Shown piece after piece: positions 1-6,692 of a DNA stretch of 38,051 nucleotides. Source of the DNA: Nitrososphaeraceae archaeon (GTDB taxonomy: Archaea > Thermoproteota > Nitrososphaeria > Nitrososphaerales > Nitrososphaeraceae). Position numbers and translations under genes: made by a program. The number at the start of each line of letters is the position of its first letter. Position 1 is the first letter of the stretch. The DNA is taken from the NCBI GenBank assembly GCA_021325295.1, contig JAJPHM010000058.1, positions 1 through 38,051 on the forward strand. Direction: 5' to 3'. Under the pieces are notes generated by a model that did no database searches, was not told the DNA's origin, and saw only the letters and a program-made list of their open reading frames with translations.

Positions 1-684
1 CAGATACTGTCAGATGAGCTAAAGAGGGCAACAGGTGCCTTGGTAGTTGCAGTAGTCACGCTGCCATTTGCTGTAGAGAGGTTCAGGTACTCGATGGCAA
101 AAGAAGCGTTGCTGAATCTGCAGAGGACGTGCGATACAGTTGTCGGCATCGACAATAACCGCCTGACAAGAGTAGCAGGCAACCTGCCATTGCAGCAAGC
201 TCTGGGCGTAGCAAATGAGCTTGTGGGCCAGTTTATCAAGGGCATCACAGAGACAATTACAACAGCTTCTCTCATCAACATTGACTTTGCAGACCTGACA
301 GCTATAATGGAAGGAAGAGGTCTGGCAGCAATTGGTGTTGGACACAATGAAGGAATAGACAGGATAGAGCAGGCGACAAGAATGGCTCTAGACACCCAGC
401 TTCTCGACATCAAGGACATGTCAAAAGCGCACGGTGCACTTGTCCATGTCTCAGGTGGTGATGACATCACTTTGGAAGAAGTTACAAGAGCAGGCGAGCT
501 TGTAACAAGAAGCCTTCCGCAGGATGTCAGAATAGTCTGGGGAGCAAGAGTGGATCCGACTTTGAAGGGACATGCGCGTGTGATGGTTGTCCTGACAGGA
601 GTCGAGAGCACATTTGGCGAGGTCCAGAAAGTAGTCCAGCCAATGCCTGAGGAAAAGAAGAGAAAATTCCTTGGAATGTTCTAG
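1..684 (+). CDS. ftsZ: Cell-division GTPase FtsZ, C-terminal part (5' end outside window)
   Basis: The reading frame is open from base 1, so the N-terminal GTP-binding half lies upstream of the window. The visible part starts within the core beta strand preceding the P-F region (GALVVAVVTLPF) and runs through the T7 synergy loop, seen as LINIDFADL. That loop carries the N-x-D-x-x-D residues by which one FtsZ subunit activates GTP hydrolysis in its neighbour in the filament. It continues with the C-terminal domain (IEQATRMAL, RIVWGARVDPTLKGHARVMVVLTG) and ends in a short basic tail (EEKKRKFLGMF). FtsZ forms a cytoplasmic tubulin-like filament. In Thaumarchaeota division is thought to rely mainly on the Cdv/ESCRT system, so the role of this FtsZ is uncertain. 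The TTG at 40 is internal, not the true start. A T-rich tract follows the stop. Confidence 0.95.
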   Translation, partial: QILSDELKRATGALVVAVVTLPFAVERFRYSMAKEALLNLQRTCDTVVGIDNNRLTRVAGNLPLQQALGVANELVGQFIKGITETITTASLINIDFADLTAIMEGRGLAAIGVGHNEGIDRIEQATRMALDTQLLDIKDMSKAHGALVHVSGGDDITLEEVTRAGELVTRSLPQDVRIVWGARVDPTLKGHARVMVVLTGVESTFGEVQKVVQPMPEEKKRKFLGMF

Positions 685-712
685 CGACTAGCCACAAGAG
701 TAGAACTCCTAT

Positions 713-734
713 CTTTTTTATTTTATTTCATTTT
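713..734 (+). terminator. T-tract terminator after ftsZ
   Basis: About 30 bases after the ftsZ stop codon there is a strongly T-rich stretch with runs of six, four and four T on the + strand. Archaeal RNA polymerase terminates at such tracts without a hairpin. The remainder of the spacer to 933 holds a short perfect inverted repeat (CAGGTT-AA-AACCTG, 809-822) and no convincing gene. Confidence 0.5.
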
Positions 735-933
735 AGCTTGCCTTACCTTCTTATCATATCCCATTAAATCACAAAACCAAGGTCAGGTCAAGTTAGATTA
801 GATTAGTCCAGGTTAAAACCTGCTGAGCCAAACTGAACAAAACTACCACACAAGGTAAAGGTGTTGAACAGAATTATCTCAAGACCCAGATAGACTAGCA
901 TAAATTGAATTGGATGCACTACCATATCAATAG

Positions 934-1524
934 ATGGAACTTGTTGTCTTTATTACAGCCCTGAAATTCTTCTTTATAGAGGGAGGAGAGCAGTTTGTGG
1001 TTGGGATACAAACTGCAAAGAAAATAGGTCTGAATCCAACCATCAAGATAACCCTGGCGGGGATATCTTTTGCAATTGCTCTGTTTTTCCTGCTGTTTTA
1101 TTCACATACATTAATTCCGTCGAGATGGCTGGAATTGGCACTTGCGATAACGCTTTATTTTTTTGCTGCGAGAATGTTCAAAGAGGCATTTGAGGATACA
1201 GACGAGGAAAAAGAAGTTGAAGTAATAGCTTTCAAATATGGATACATTACGGTTGTAAGCCTAGAATCGGTAGAGAATGCAACTGCGCTGGCCGCTCTTG
1301 CCTTTATTGACATCAGTGGAGCTCTTGCCGGAGCTGCAATTTCGATAGCAGTATTTGTTGTCATAGCCCTGAGATCCGGGCGCTTTATTGCCAAGATGCC
1401 ATTGGATAAGCTAAAGTTAATCTCCGGTGCTCTGCTGGCAACAACTGCAACGCCTTTAGTCATTTATTCATCAGGCATAATTGCTCCGGGATGGCTCTAC
1501 TGGATAACTCCACCGTTAAAGTAG
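934..1524 (+). CDS. Polytopic membrane protein, two-repeat transporter-like
   Basis: The 196-residue product is almost entirely hydrophobic, with about six predicted membrane segments in two groups of three, separated by an acidic cytoplasmic-looking linker (FEDTDEEKEVEV, around residues 86-97). The first helix of each half carries acidic residues in a similar place: FFFIEGGEQ in the first half and VVSLESVENATALAAL in the second. Such a duplicated, glutamate-bearing layout resembles small cation or metal transporters of the GDT1/UPF0016 or LysE type, but no diagnostic family motif (such as E-G-D-K/R-T/S) is present, so substrate and family are not assigned. ATG at 934 is the first start. It stands alone between ftsZ and a convergent cupin gene. 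Confidence 0.75.
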   Translation: MELVVFITALKFFFIEGGEQFVVGIQTAKKIGLNPTIKITLAGISFAIALFFLLFYSHTLIPSRWLELALAITLYFFAARMFKEAFEDTDEEKEVEVIAFKYGYITVVSLESVENATALAALAFIDISGALAGAAISIAVFVVIALRSGRFIAKMPLDKLKLISGALLATTATPLVIYSSGIIAPGWLYWITPPLK

Positions 1525-1607
1525 CCAAGTTGTCGGCTCTCGGCTCAACTTATCTTCTAGGCAGTATGTGACATCTTTCTCACTCTGCTTCTCTGGATCA
1601 ACAATTA

Positions 1608-1976
1608 TCAAGATACTCTTTTGTAATCATCTTCTAGCCGGACAATATCGGATTCGTCAAAGTTGCCAAATGATATTTCCAGTACTATGCCGTCATCTTG
1701 CATGCCTTCCAGCCTGTGCTTGGCCCTTCTTGGAATAGATATAGTATCACCTGTCTGAAGCACAGACTTTTTGTCATTGACCTGCACCCTGACTGGACCC
1801 TTTACTATCTTCCAAAATTCGCTGCGGTCATTGTGAAATTGAAGGCTCAGACGCTTTCCTGCAGAGACATATATCAACTTGACAGTGCAGGGCTCATTCA
1901 GCGTAAAGCGTTCAAACTTTCCCCAGGGCCGCTCTTCTGTCAGTATCTCTGTGGTCTTGGCTGCAGCTTTGGCCAT
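1608..1976 (-). CDS. Cupin protein, type II mannose-6-phosphate isomerase-like
   Basis: The product is a single cupin barrel of about 122 residues if it starts at the ATG at 1976 (MAKAAAKTTEILTEERPWG); an in-frame upstream start at 2024 adds 16 residues without cupin character. The pattern PWGKFERF followed by AGKRLSLQFHNDRSEFWKIV and then GDTISIPRRAKHRLEG is that of the C-terminal domain of GDP-mannose pyrophosphorylase/type II phosphomannose isomerases. These interconvert mannose-6-phosphate and fructose-6-phosphate for sugar nucleotide supply. The usual H-x-H metal pair is H-x-D here, and the usual E-H-W is E-F-W, so the metal site may be altered and catalysis is not certain. It is likely cytoplasmic. 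It is convergent with the upstream membrane protein gene. Confidence 0.8.
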   Translation of the reverse strand: MAKAAAKTTEILTEERPWGKFERFTLNEPCTVKLIYVSAGKRLSLQFHNDRSEFWKIVKGPVRVQVNDKKSVLQTGDTISIPRRAKHRLEGMQDDGIVLEISFGNFDESDIVRLEDDYKRVS

Positions 1977-2057
1977 CGTATTGACAGGGTCAGCTTTACT
2001 TTTTAAATTTGCGGCTAAAACCACCGGTCAATTTGATCGATTCCCACATGCAAGGCT

Positions 2058-2466
2058 CTAGATCAACATCAACATTTCTTCAATTGACACTATTCTTATT
2101 CCTCTAAATCTCTTCAAAACAAGCAGATGCCGGTCGCCTGAGACTATGTATGTATTTAGCTTTTCCAGCCAAAGCGGTTTCAATCACAATATTGTCATCA
2201 GGATCTTCTGTTATCTGTGGTAGATGCCGGATTTCAACAAATTTGGATATCTGTATGAGTAATCGAGTAAACCTTTTGCTTGTTTGAATATCGGCATATC
2301 TGGCAATATGCGGTCTGGCAATGACTGCCAGAAACTCTTCCAACAGAGAATCAGAAAGAACAAGCTGTAAATCTCCCCCAATAGCTCTTTCCCATAGCTT
2401 CCTTGGCTTCCCTTCTCTGATCAGGCTGGACACCAACACATTCGTGTCGAAAACAACCTTGACCAT
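2058..2466 (-). pseudogene. PIN-domain toxin (VapC-like), C-terminus frameshifted by a 4-bp duplication
   Basis: The product begins VKVVFDTNVLVSSLI, the first beta strand and aspartate (D7) of a PIN ribonuclease, with E44 (LLEEFL) and the D90/D91 pair (EDPDDNIVIETAL) in the expected order. It resembles the COG1569 PIN toxin family. After AKYI the frame continues as HSLRRPASACFEEI and stops at 2104. In another frame the DNA continues with an ideal family ending: VSGDRHLLVLKRFRGI and then VSIEEMLMLI, stopping at 2058. Removing one of two tandem 4-base units (TATGTATGTA, 2145-2154 on the + strand) joins the two perfectly. As written, the fourth acidic residue (D of SGD) is lost, so the toxin is probably inactive. 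The AbrB-type antitoxin lies 10 bases upstream. Confidence 0.85.
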
Positions 2467-2476
2467 TTAATTCAAT

Positions 2477-2767
2477 TCACTTGCGTCTTTCTCTTCGATA
2501 GTGCTCTATCTCGTTCTGTATCTCTTGCTCGCTCATCTCGCCATATCTGGCAATACGCCTGTCTACCTTTTTCCATAATGCTTGCATCTCTTTTTTCATA
2601 TCAGGCACCTGTAATTTTTTCAAAATAATTGTGTCATCTATGCTATACACAAGCAATTTTGACCTAGGCTTCAGGTCAAGCTTGTTACGCACATGTGCAG
2701 GAATCACTATCTGGCCTTTATCACTCACTATTGTTATATCTGCCTGCTGGCTCGCGTATTTGACCAT
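2477..2767 (-). CDS. AbrB/SpoVT-type antitoxin (VapB-like)
   Basis: This 96-residue protein has the swapped-hairpin DNA-binding motif near its N-terminus: ITIVSDKGQIVIPAHVRNKLDL followed by KPRSKLLVYSIDDTIILKK. The C-terminal half is charged and helical (LWKKVDRRIARYGEMSEQEI), as expected for the segment that wraps around a PIN toxin. It precedes the frameshifted PIN gene by 10 bases on the same strand, the normal antitoxin-first order. Such antitoxins bind their own promoter and neutralise the partner RNase. If the toxin is dead this gene may persist as an orphan antitoxin or regulator. Confidence 0.9.
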   Translation of the reverse strand: MVKYASQQADITIVSDKGQIVIPAHVRNKLDLKPRSKLLVYSIDDTIILKKLQVPDMKKEMQALWKKVDRRIARYGEMSEQEIQNEIEHYRRERRK

Positions 2768-3213
2768 GTATAATTCTCTTACTTTCTTACCTTATATAGT
2801 TGATGGTTTTTGTTGTAATTGTATCATGAAATTGGTTGCTATCATCATCTGCTGCAACTTTATACCCGCAGGAAACCGAGGTCGGGTGCGTGAAATATGA
2901 TTTAACGTTGGATATTCTTGTTCTTACAACCAGCCATTTTTCCTTTTTCAATTTATTGCGAGTGGAGCCCAAGGAGAGTGAATGTGTAAAAGTCAGCTGC
3001 AATTAACACAATTCCATATGCTTGAGCCTGTTGTAATATTGTATGCCAATTTTGTGAATGCATGCATATGAACATTGGAAACGAAGCTAGCACTCATAGA
3101 TATGTCAGCCGTCGAGCTACTTACTTGCTCTACCAACTACTGAAATCATCATTATCAATATGATATTCCTACAGGATTGTGTAGGTGAACACTTGGCATG
3201 AATGATTGACACA
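2768..3213. other. Intergenic stretch without a supported gene
   Basis: These 446 bases separate the antitoxin promoter side from the end of the DUF6659-like gene. I see short open frames in both directions, but none has a plausible start, domain or protein-like composition. The part next to 2767 should hold the antitoxin promoter; AT-rich sequence (ATATAAGG on the minus strand, near 2795) would fit a TATA box. Confidence 0.4.
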
Positions 3214-3597
3214 TCAAGTCTTGATCTGGATCGATCTGAACTGCTTGACAATGTTATCCTTTGTGCCTCTGGGCTCCCTGTTTCCTGCACAGGATATCAC
3301 AGCGATCAGATACATCTTGTCTGGCAGCGCCATTACCACGACTTCAACAGCATCAAAGGATGCAGAGACATAGTCCAGATGACCAAGAGATTCCGACCAT
3401 ACAGACGACATGCCTACAAGGAGAGCGGCCTGGACATGGAGCATATGGAGCTTTGAAGGATGAAGGTCAAGCAGTCCTTTTTGCATGGCTACATCAAGCT
3501 TGTCGTTAACTGCTGCGATATACAGGATATCTTCATGTGCGCTGAACAGCTGTTCTATGGTCTCCTGTACATAGCTGTCAGCGCTGGCACTTTTCAT
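3214..3597 (-). CDS. DUF6659-like (thaumarchaeal roadblock-like) protein
   Basis: With the ATG at 3597 the product is about 127 residues. It contains LFSAHEDILYIAAVNDKLDV, a hydrophobic helix (LHMLHVQAALLVGM), a strand-rich stretch (LDYVSASFDAVEVVVMAL) and PDKMYLIAVIS. This alternation matches small DUF6659/roadblock-like proteins abundant in Nitrososphaera: 'I-x-F-A-G-V-I-D' strand, helix, then a 'V-V-M-S-F-P' strand. Their function is unknown. The open frame extends upstream to 3693, but that extension runs into the end of the TnpB element and has no family similarity, so the shorter start is preferred. A related N-terminal domain occurs in the gene at 22935. The mobile element immediately upstream may have separated the gene from its original promoter. 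Confidence 0.65.
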   Translation of the reverse strand: MKSASADSYVQETIEQLFSAHEDILYIAAVNDKLDVAMQKGLLDLHPSKLHMLHVQAALLVGMSSVWSESLGHLDYVSASFDAVEVVVMALPDKMYLIAVISCAGNREPRGTKDNIVKQFRSIQIKT

Positions 3598-3676
3598 CCT
3601 ACGATCGTGCAGCGCTTGGAATGAGATGTAGATTTGTAAGTAAAGCCAGTTACATACTCGGCAAACAGGTGAACTA

Positions 3677-3696
3677 CCCACGACTTTAGTCATGGG
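3677..3696 (-). ncRNA. Terminal hairpin of TnpB element, candidate end of omega RNA
   Basis: Read on the minus strand, CCCATGACT-AA-AGTCGTGGG forms a 9-bp stem (one G-U pair) whose loop holds the tnpB stop codon TAA. A hairpin overlapping or just after the tnpB stop is the usual right-end structure of IS200/IS605-family elements. In studied systems this region is transcribed as the 3' part of the guide (omega) RNA. The exact element end and guide are not visible from one copy. Confidence 0.6.
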
Positions 3697-4870
3697 CTTC
3701 TACTACTATTGATTCCTGCTTCCCAGACCTTTCAGTCTCTACAGGCGTAACTTCCCTACGTTCCATAGGTAGGCTGCTTTTTTTAGTGGCAGCAATAGAT
3801 TCCAATCCTCTCTGAAGGATATTGATTGCAGCATTGTGGTCTCTGTCCAGTACCAGACCACATTTATCACATCTATGGATACGAACAGCCAACGATTTTG
3901 GTACTTTGTTACCACAGTGAGAACAATCAACAGAAGTATTTGGCGAGTATACTTCAACAACTTTTTTGACCTTGTATTTCAGCATAGAACCAAACGTGAC
4001 CCATCCGCTATCCAGTATGGCTCTTGCCAATCTATGGTTTCTGGTCATGTTCAATACTCTCAGCTTTTCTAAGAATATCAAATCATATCTTGCAGAATAT
4101 GAGCTGGACTGCTTGTGCAGGAAATCCATTCTCTGGTTCCTTATCCTTTCATGCAGCACCTGCAGCCTTGTTTTGGCTTTCTGGTAATTTGCAGAACCTT
4201 TCTGCCTTCTTGATAGCTGTCTTGAAGCTCTCCTTAGCGGCTTTAACATCTTTTTCAGAAACAATGGATTCTCTACTTCATGGTTGTCAGAGTCATGTAC
4301 AAACTTGGTTATGCCAACATCAATACCAACTGATTTCTTTATGTCTACAAACCTGAATATTGGTTCTGCAAACTCGCAGCAGATAACAGCATACCATTTA
4401 TTCTTTCCTTCTCTCTTTACTGTCACCTGCTTGATATTCTCCGCTTTTCTATGGAGCTTGATTCTCAGCTTGCCTATCTTTGACAGCCACAGCTGGCCAT
4501 CTGAAGTGATGTCAAATCCTGATTGATTATAGGTGAAGGAATTGTAATCTCCAGAATGCAAATACTTCAACCTACCCACCTTGTGGCCATTCTTCCTTAA
4601 TGCTTTTAGTGCTTTGTTGGCAGAAGCTATCTTCTTGGCTACCATCTGAAGCATCTTGGAATGGTAATTTCTCAAGAATGGCTCCTGCTCTTTTAGCTCT
4701 GTCAGAGCATAGTTCATATCATATTCTGATTCACTAGTAAAACCATTGTCAAGAAAGTAGTTGTATACCCAGCGACAACCATCCAGCGTTTCTGCAAGCT
4801 GCTGCTCCTGCAAAGCTGAAGGATACAGGCGAAACTTGTAGTTGCGCTGGTGCAGATGGCGATTCTTCAT
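3686..4870 (-). CDS. tnpB: TnpB RNA-guided endonuclease (IS200/IS605-family OrfB)
   Basis: The 394-residue protein is full length for TnpB. It starts with the N-terminal helix-turn-helix/wedge region (YKFRLYPSALQEQQL and CRWVYNYFL). The RuvC active site is intact: D184 in SVGIDVGITKF, E268 in LIFLEKL, and D344 in LDRDHNAAINI. The zinc ribbon C316-C319...C334-C337 (CSHCG, CDKCG) sits between the last two. TnpB uses an omega RNA made from the element's own 3' end to cut matching DNA next to a short target-adjacent motif, which favours retention of the element; it is not the transposase. No tnpA (Y1 transposase) is seen, so this is a tnpB-only element. A TATA-like sequence (TTAAATA on the minus strand, near 4915) lies upstream of the ATG. 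Confidence 0.95.
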   Translation of the reverse strand: MKNRHLHQRNYKFRLYPSALQEQQLAETLDGCRWVYNYFLDNGFTSESEYDMNYALTELKEQEPFLRNYHSKMLQMVAKKIASANKALKALRKNGHKVGRLKYLHSGDYNSFTYNQSGFDITSDGQLWLSKIGKLRIKLHRKAENIKQVTVKREGKNKWYAVICCEFAEPIFRFVDIKKSVGIDVGITKFVHDSDNHEVENPLFLKKMLKPLRRASRQLSRRQKGSANYQKAKTRLQVLHERIRNQRMDFLHKQSSSYSARYDLIFLEKLRVLNMTRNHRLARAILDSGWVTFGSMLKYKVKKVVEVYSPNTSVDCSHCGNKVPKSLAVRIHRCDKCGLVLDRDHNAAINILQRGLESIAATKKSSLPMERREVTPVETERSGKQESIVVEAHD

Positions 4871-5084
4871 CTATTATCTATCTATTGTTGTCTTTTCTCG
4901 CTTTCTCAGCTATTTAAGGTCGCTTTCATCCGAGCTGAAGGAAGCATCTGGGTTTTCTCGCTCGCCGAAGGATAAAGCTATATGCTCTGGGCTTGCTTTG
5001 CGTCTGCTACTTACTTGCCAGGATTAAGAGAGGCAAGCAAACTTGCCTGCATACCTGTTTGTTTATGTATCTGCTTTATCTCGT
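4871..5084. mobile_element. Probable left-end region of the TnpB element
   Basis: The stretch upstream of tnpB contains no gene. It holds imperfect inverted sequence (CTTTCATCCGAGCTGAAGGAAG, written here as its two halves CTTTCATCCGA and GCTGAAGGAAG, near 4923-4944) and a second related piece (CTCGCCGAAGGATAAAGC near 4960). IS200/IS605 elements carry sub-terminal hairpins rather than terminal inverted repeats, and these could be that. The exact boundary cannot be fixed without a second copy or an empty site. Confidence 0.35.
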
Positions 5085-6689
5085 CTACTGGCCCGGTGAA
5101 CTGGCTTTCATGAGTATCGATGGACTCAGGTGGAACTGCTGGGTAGCGACAGTCACCACTGCCGTTATTGCAACAAGCATTATCCCGTACTTGAATCCAG
5201 TCGCAAATGATCCGCTTGATATCTTGCCCATGAGGAATCCTGTGGTCCATGCCTGGGCAGTCATGCCAATAGAGAACAGCTGGATTGATGACAGGCCCTG
5301 CGAGGCGCTTGTTGCGGCTGATGCCTGACCAGAAGGCAGCAGACCATTGCCAATATCCAGAAATGTCTGGGCCACCATGAGCGTAGTAATTGACATCAGG
5401 GCAGTCACCATGAAGGCTATCATGAAATAGGGCTTGAGCAGGCTTTTTTTCTCCCGCTCTGTAGTATATGCCGACTCACTTGACTGGGCCAGTATTTCAA
5501 GCGATGTTGTATACCCGCCACCGCTCTCTATTGCTTCTATCAATATTCTGAAATGTACAAGGGCTGCCCAGGACTTGATGGTCCTAGAAAGATTAGCGTA
5601 AATCTTTCTTAATGGGACACCCCATTCAAGCTGGTTGGAAAACGCCTTGACTATCCCCTGAAAAGTCTTGTCTCTGAGGCGCTCTGAAGCATAAATGATG
5701 CACTTCTCCGGCGACAGGCCAGCTTTCCGGGCTTCTGCAACATCTCTAAGATATCCGGCGAGCTCTGATTCCATTGCCTTCATGTTCTTTTCAGTCTTGA
5801 GCGACCGGTATGCTGGAAGGGCAGACGCTGCTATCAAGAATGCAGGAAAGGCATATGTCGGGCTTATCACCGCCTGGATAACTCCGGCAAGAGTTAGCGC
5901 CACAAATGCCCCAATTGCAGCAAGTGAATACATGATGCCTTTCACCAGCAGGTCCCTTGAGCCGACAAGGGAGGAGACAACTGTCTTGTCAAGAGCATAG
6001 AGGATAACCATTGAAATGGCAGGAAGCATAACAAATACAATCATGTAGGAAAATACCGGCGAGCTTAGCGACGCAGGTATCATGTCTGTCATTGACGAGA
6101 CCGAGGAAAGCGAAATGACCACCACATACAGGCTCAGCGCAATCACCTGCATTATCATGTACGCATCCACCAGCCCGCCAACCTTTGCCACGGACTGCTT
6201 GGCTACGGAAACCTCGTACTCAAATATTGACTTCATTTTGCTCTGCAGAAAGCTTGCTACGTCTCCACCGTTTCTGACAGTCGAGACGTACCCGAGCAGC
6301 AGGTCGCGGTACTGCTTTGAGGCAGATACATTGGCCCTCTTTTCCATCGCCACCAGCGGGTCTTCTCCCAGAATCTGGACCTGCCCGACAATATTGCGGG
6401 CCTCTTTCATTATGTGCGGCAGAATCTTGTACCGGGCAAGCTTTGTAAAGCTGCCAAAGGGCGTGATGCCGCTTGCAGCCATTATCGTAATCAGGGTGAT
6501 CACGTAGGGAAGCTCCCTGTCGAGCCTTTCTGCGAATCTTTTATCCGCGGCGTTTGTCTTTTTGACCTGGTTTTTTTTGCCGCTGGTTAGTTTTAATTTC
6601 TTCTGGTTATGATTTTCTTTTTGCTTTTGTTTCTGCTTCTGCTTTTGCTTCTGCGCTGAGGACGATGACAGAAAGCCAAAGATCGACAT
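5085..6689 (-). CDS. Type IV pilus platform membrane protein (FlaJ/TadC/GspF family)
   Basis: The 534-residue protein has two GspF-like halves. The first has the cytoplasmic helical region (ERLDRELPYVITLITIMAAS, ILGEDPLVAMEKRA, RNGGDVASFLQSK) followed by several membrane helices. The second repeats the theme (LAGYLRDVAEARKAGLSPEK, SNQLEWGVPLRKIYANLSR, IESGGGYTTSLEILAQSSE) and ends in further helices. This is the layout of archaeal pilus and archaellum platform proteins, which sit in the membrane above the assembly ATPase. Its start lies 3 bases after the ATPase stop, so the two are translationally linked. An odd feature is an N-terminal run of alternating Q and K (residues about 13-24) encoded by a hexanucleotide-type repeat; it precedes the conserved part. 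Confidence 0.92.
   Translation of the reverse strand: MSIFGFLSSSSAQKQKQKQKQKQKENHNQKKLKLTSGKKNQVKKTNAADKRFAERLDRELPYVITLITIMAASGITPFGSFTKLARYKILPHIMKEARNIVGQVQILGEDPLVAMEKRANVSASKQYRDLLLGYVSTVRNGGDVASFLQSKMKSIFEYEVSVAKQSVAKVGGLVDAYMIMQVIALSLYVVVISLSSVSSMTDMIPASLSSPVFSYMIVFVMLPAISMVILYALDKTVVSSLVGSRDLLVKGIMYSLAAIGAFVALTLAGVIQAVISPTYAFPAFLIAASALPAYRSLKTEKNMKAMESELAGYLRDVAEARKAGLSPEKCIIYASERLRDKTFQGIVKAFSNQLEWGVPLRKIYANLSRTIKSWAALVHFRILIEAIESGGGYTTSLEILAQSSESAYTTEREKKSLLKPYFMIAFMVTALMSITTLMVAQTFLDIGNGLLPSGQASAATSASQGLSSIQLFSIGMTAQAWTTGFLMGKISSGSFATGFKYGIMLVAITAVVTVATQQFHLSPSILMKASSPGQ
6620..6655 (-). repeat. Hexanucleotide-type repeat coding for (QK)n
   Basis: On the + strand the units TTTTGC and TTCTGC (with TTTTGT variants) alternate, encoding alternating glutamine and lysine at the N-terminus of the pilus platform protein. 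The unit is a multiple of three, so changes in copy number would keep the frame. Such tracts commonly vary in length between close relatives. Confidence 0.65.
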
Positions 6690-6692
6690 GGC

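Noticed and set aside
1155-1463. Open frame opposite the membrane protein gene
   Set aside because: Antisense shadow; the + strand protein has consistent membrane helices and the minus product is low in recognisable features.
2787-3002. 71-residue minus-strand frame upstream of the AbrB antitoxin
   Set aside because: No convincing promoter position, domain or protein-like pattern.
3202-3456. Open frame on the + strand coding for 84 residues
   Set aside because: It lies opposite the DUF6659-like gene, which has a recognisable domain pattern; the + strand product has no domain-like character.
3677-3696. Intrinsic terminator for tnpB
   Set aside because: The hairpin overlaps the stop codon and no T-run follows on the minus strand; it fits the element's right-end/omega RNA structure better.
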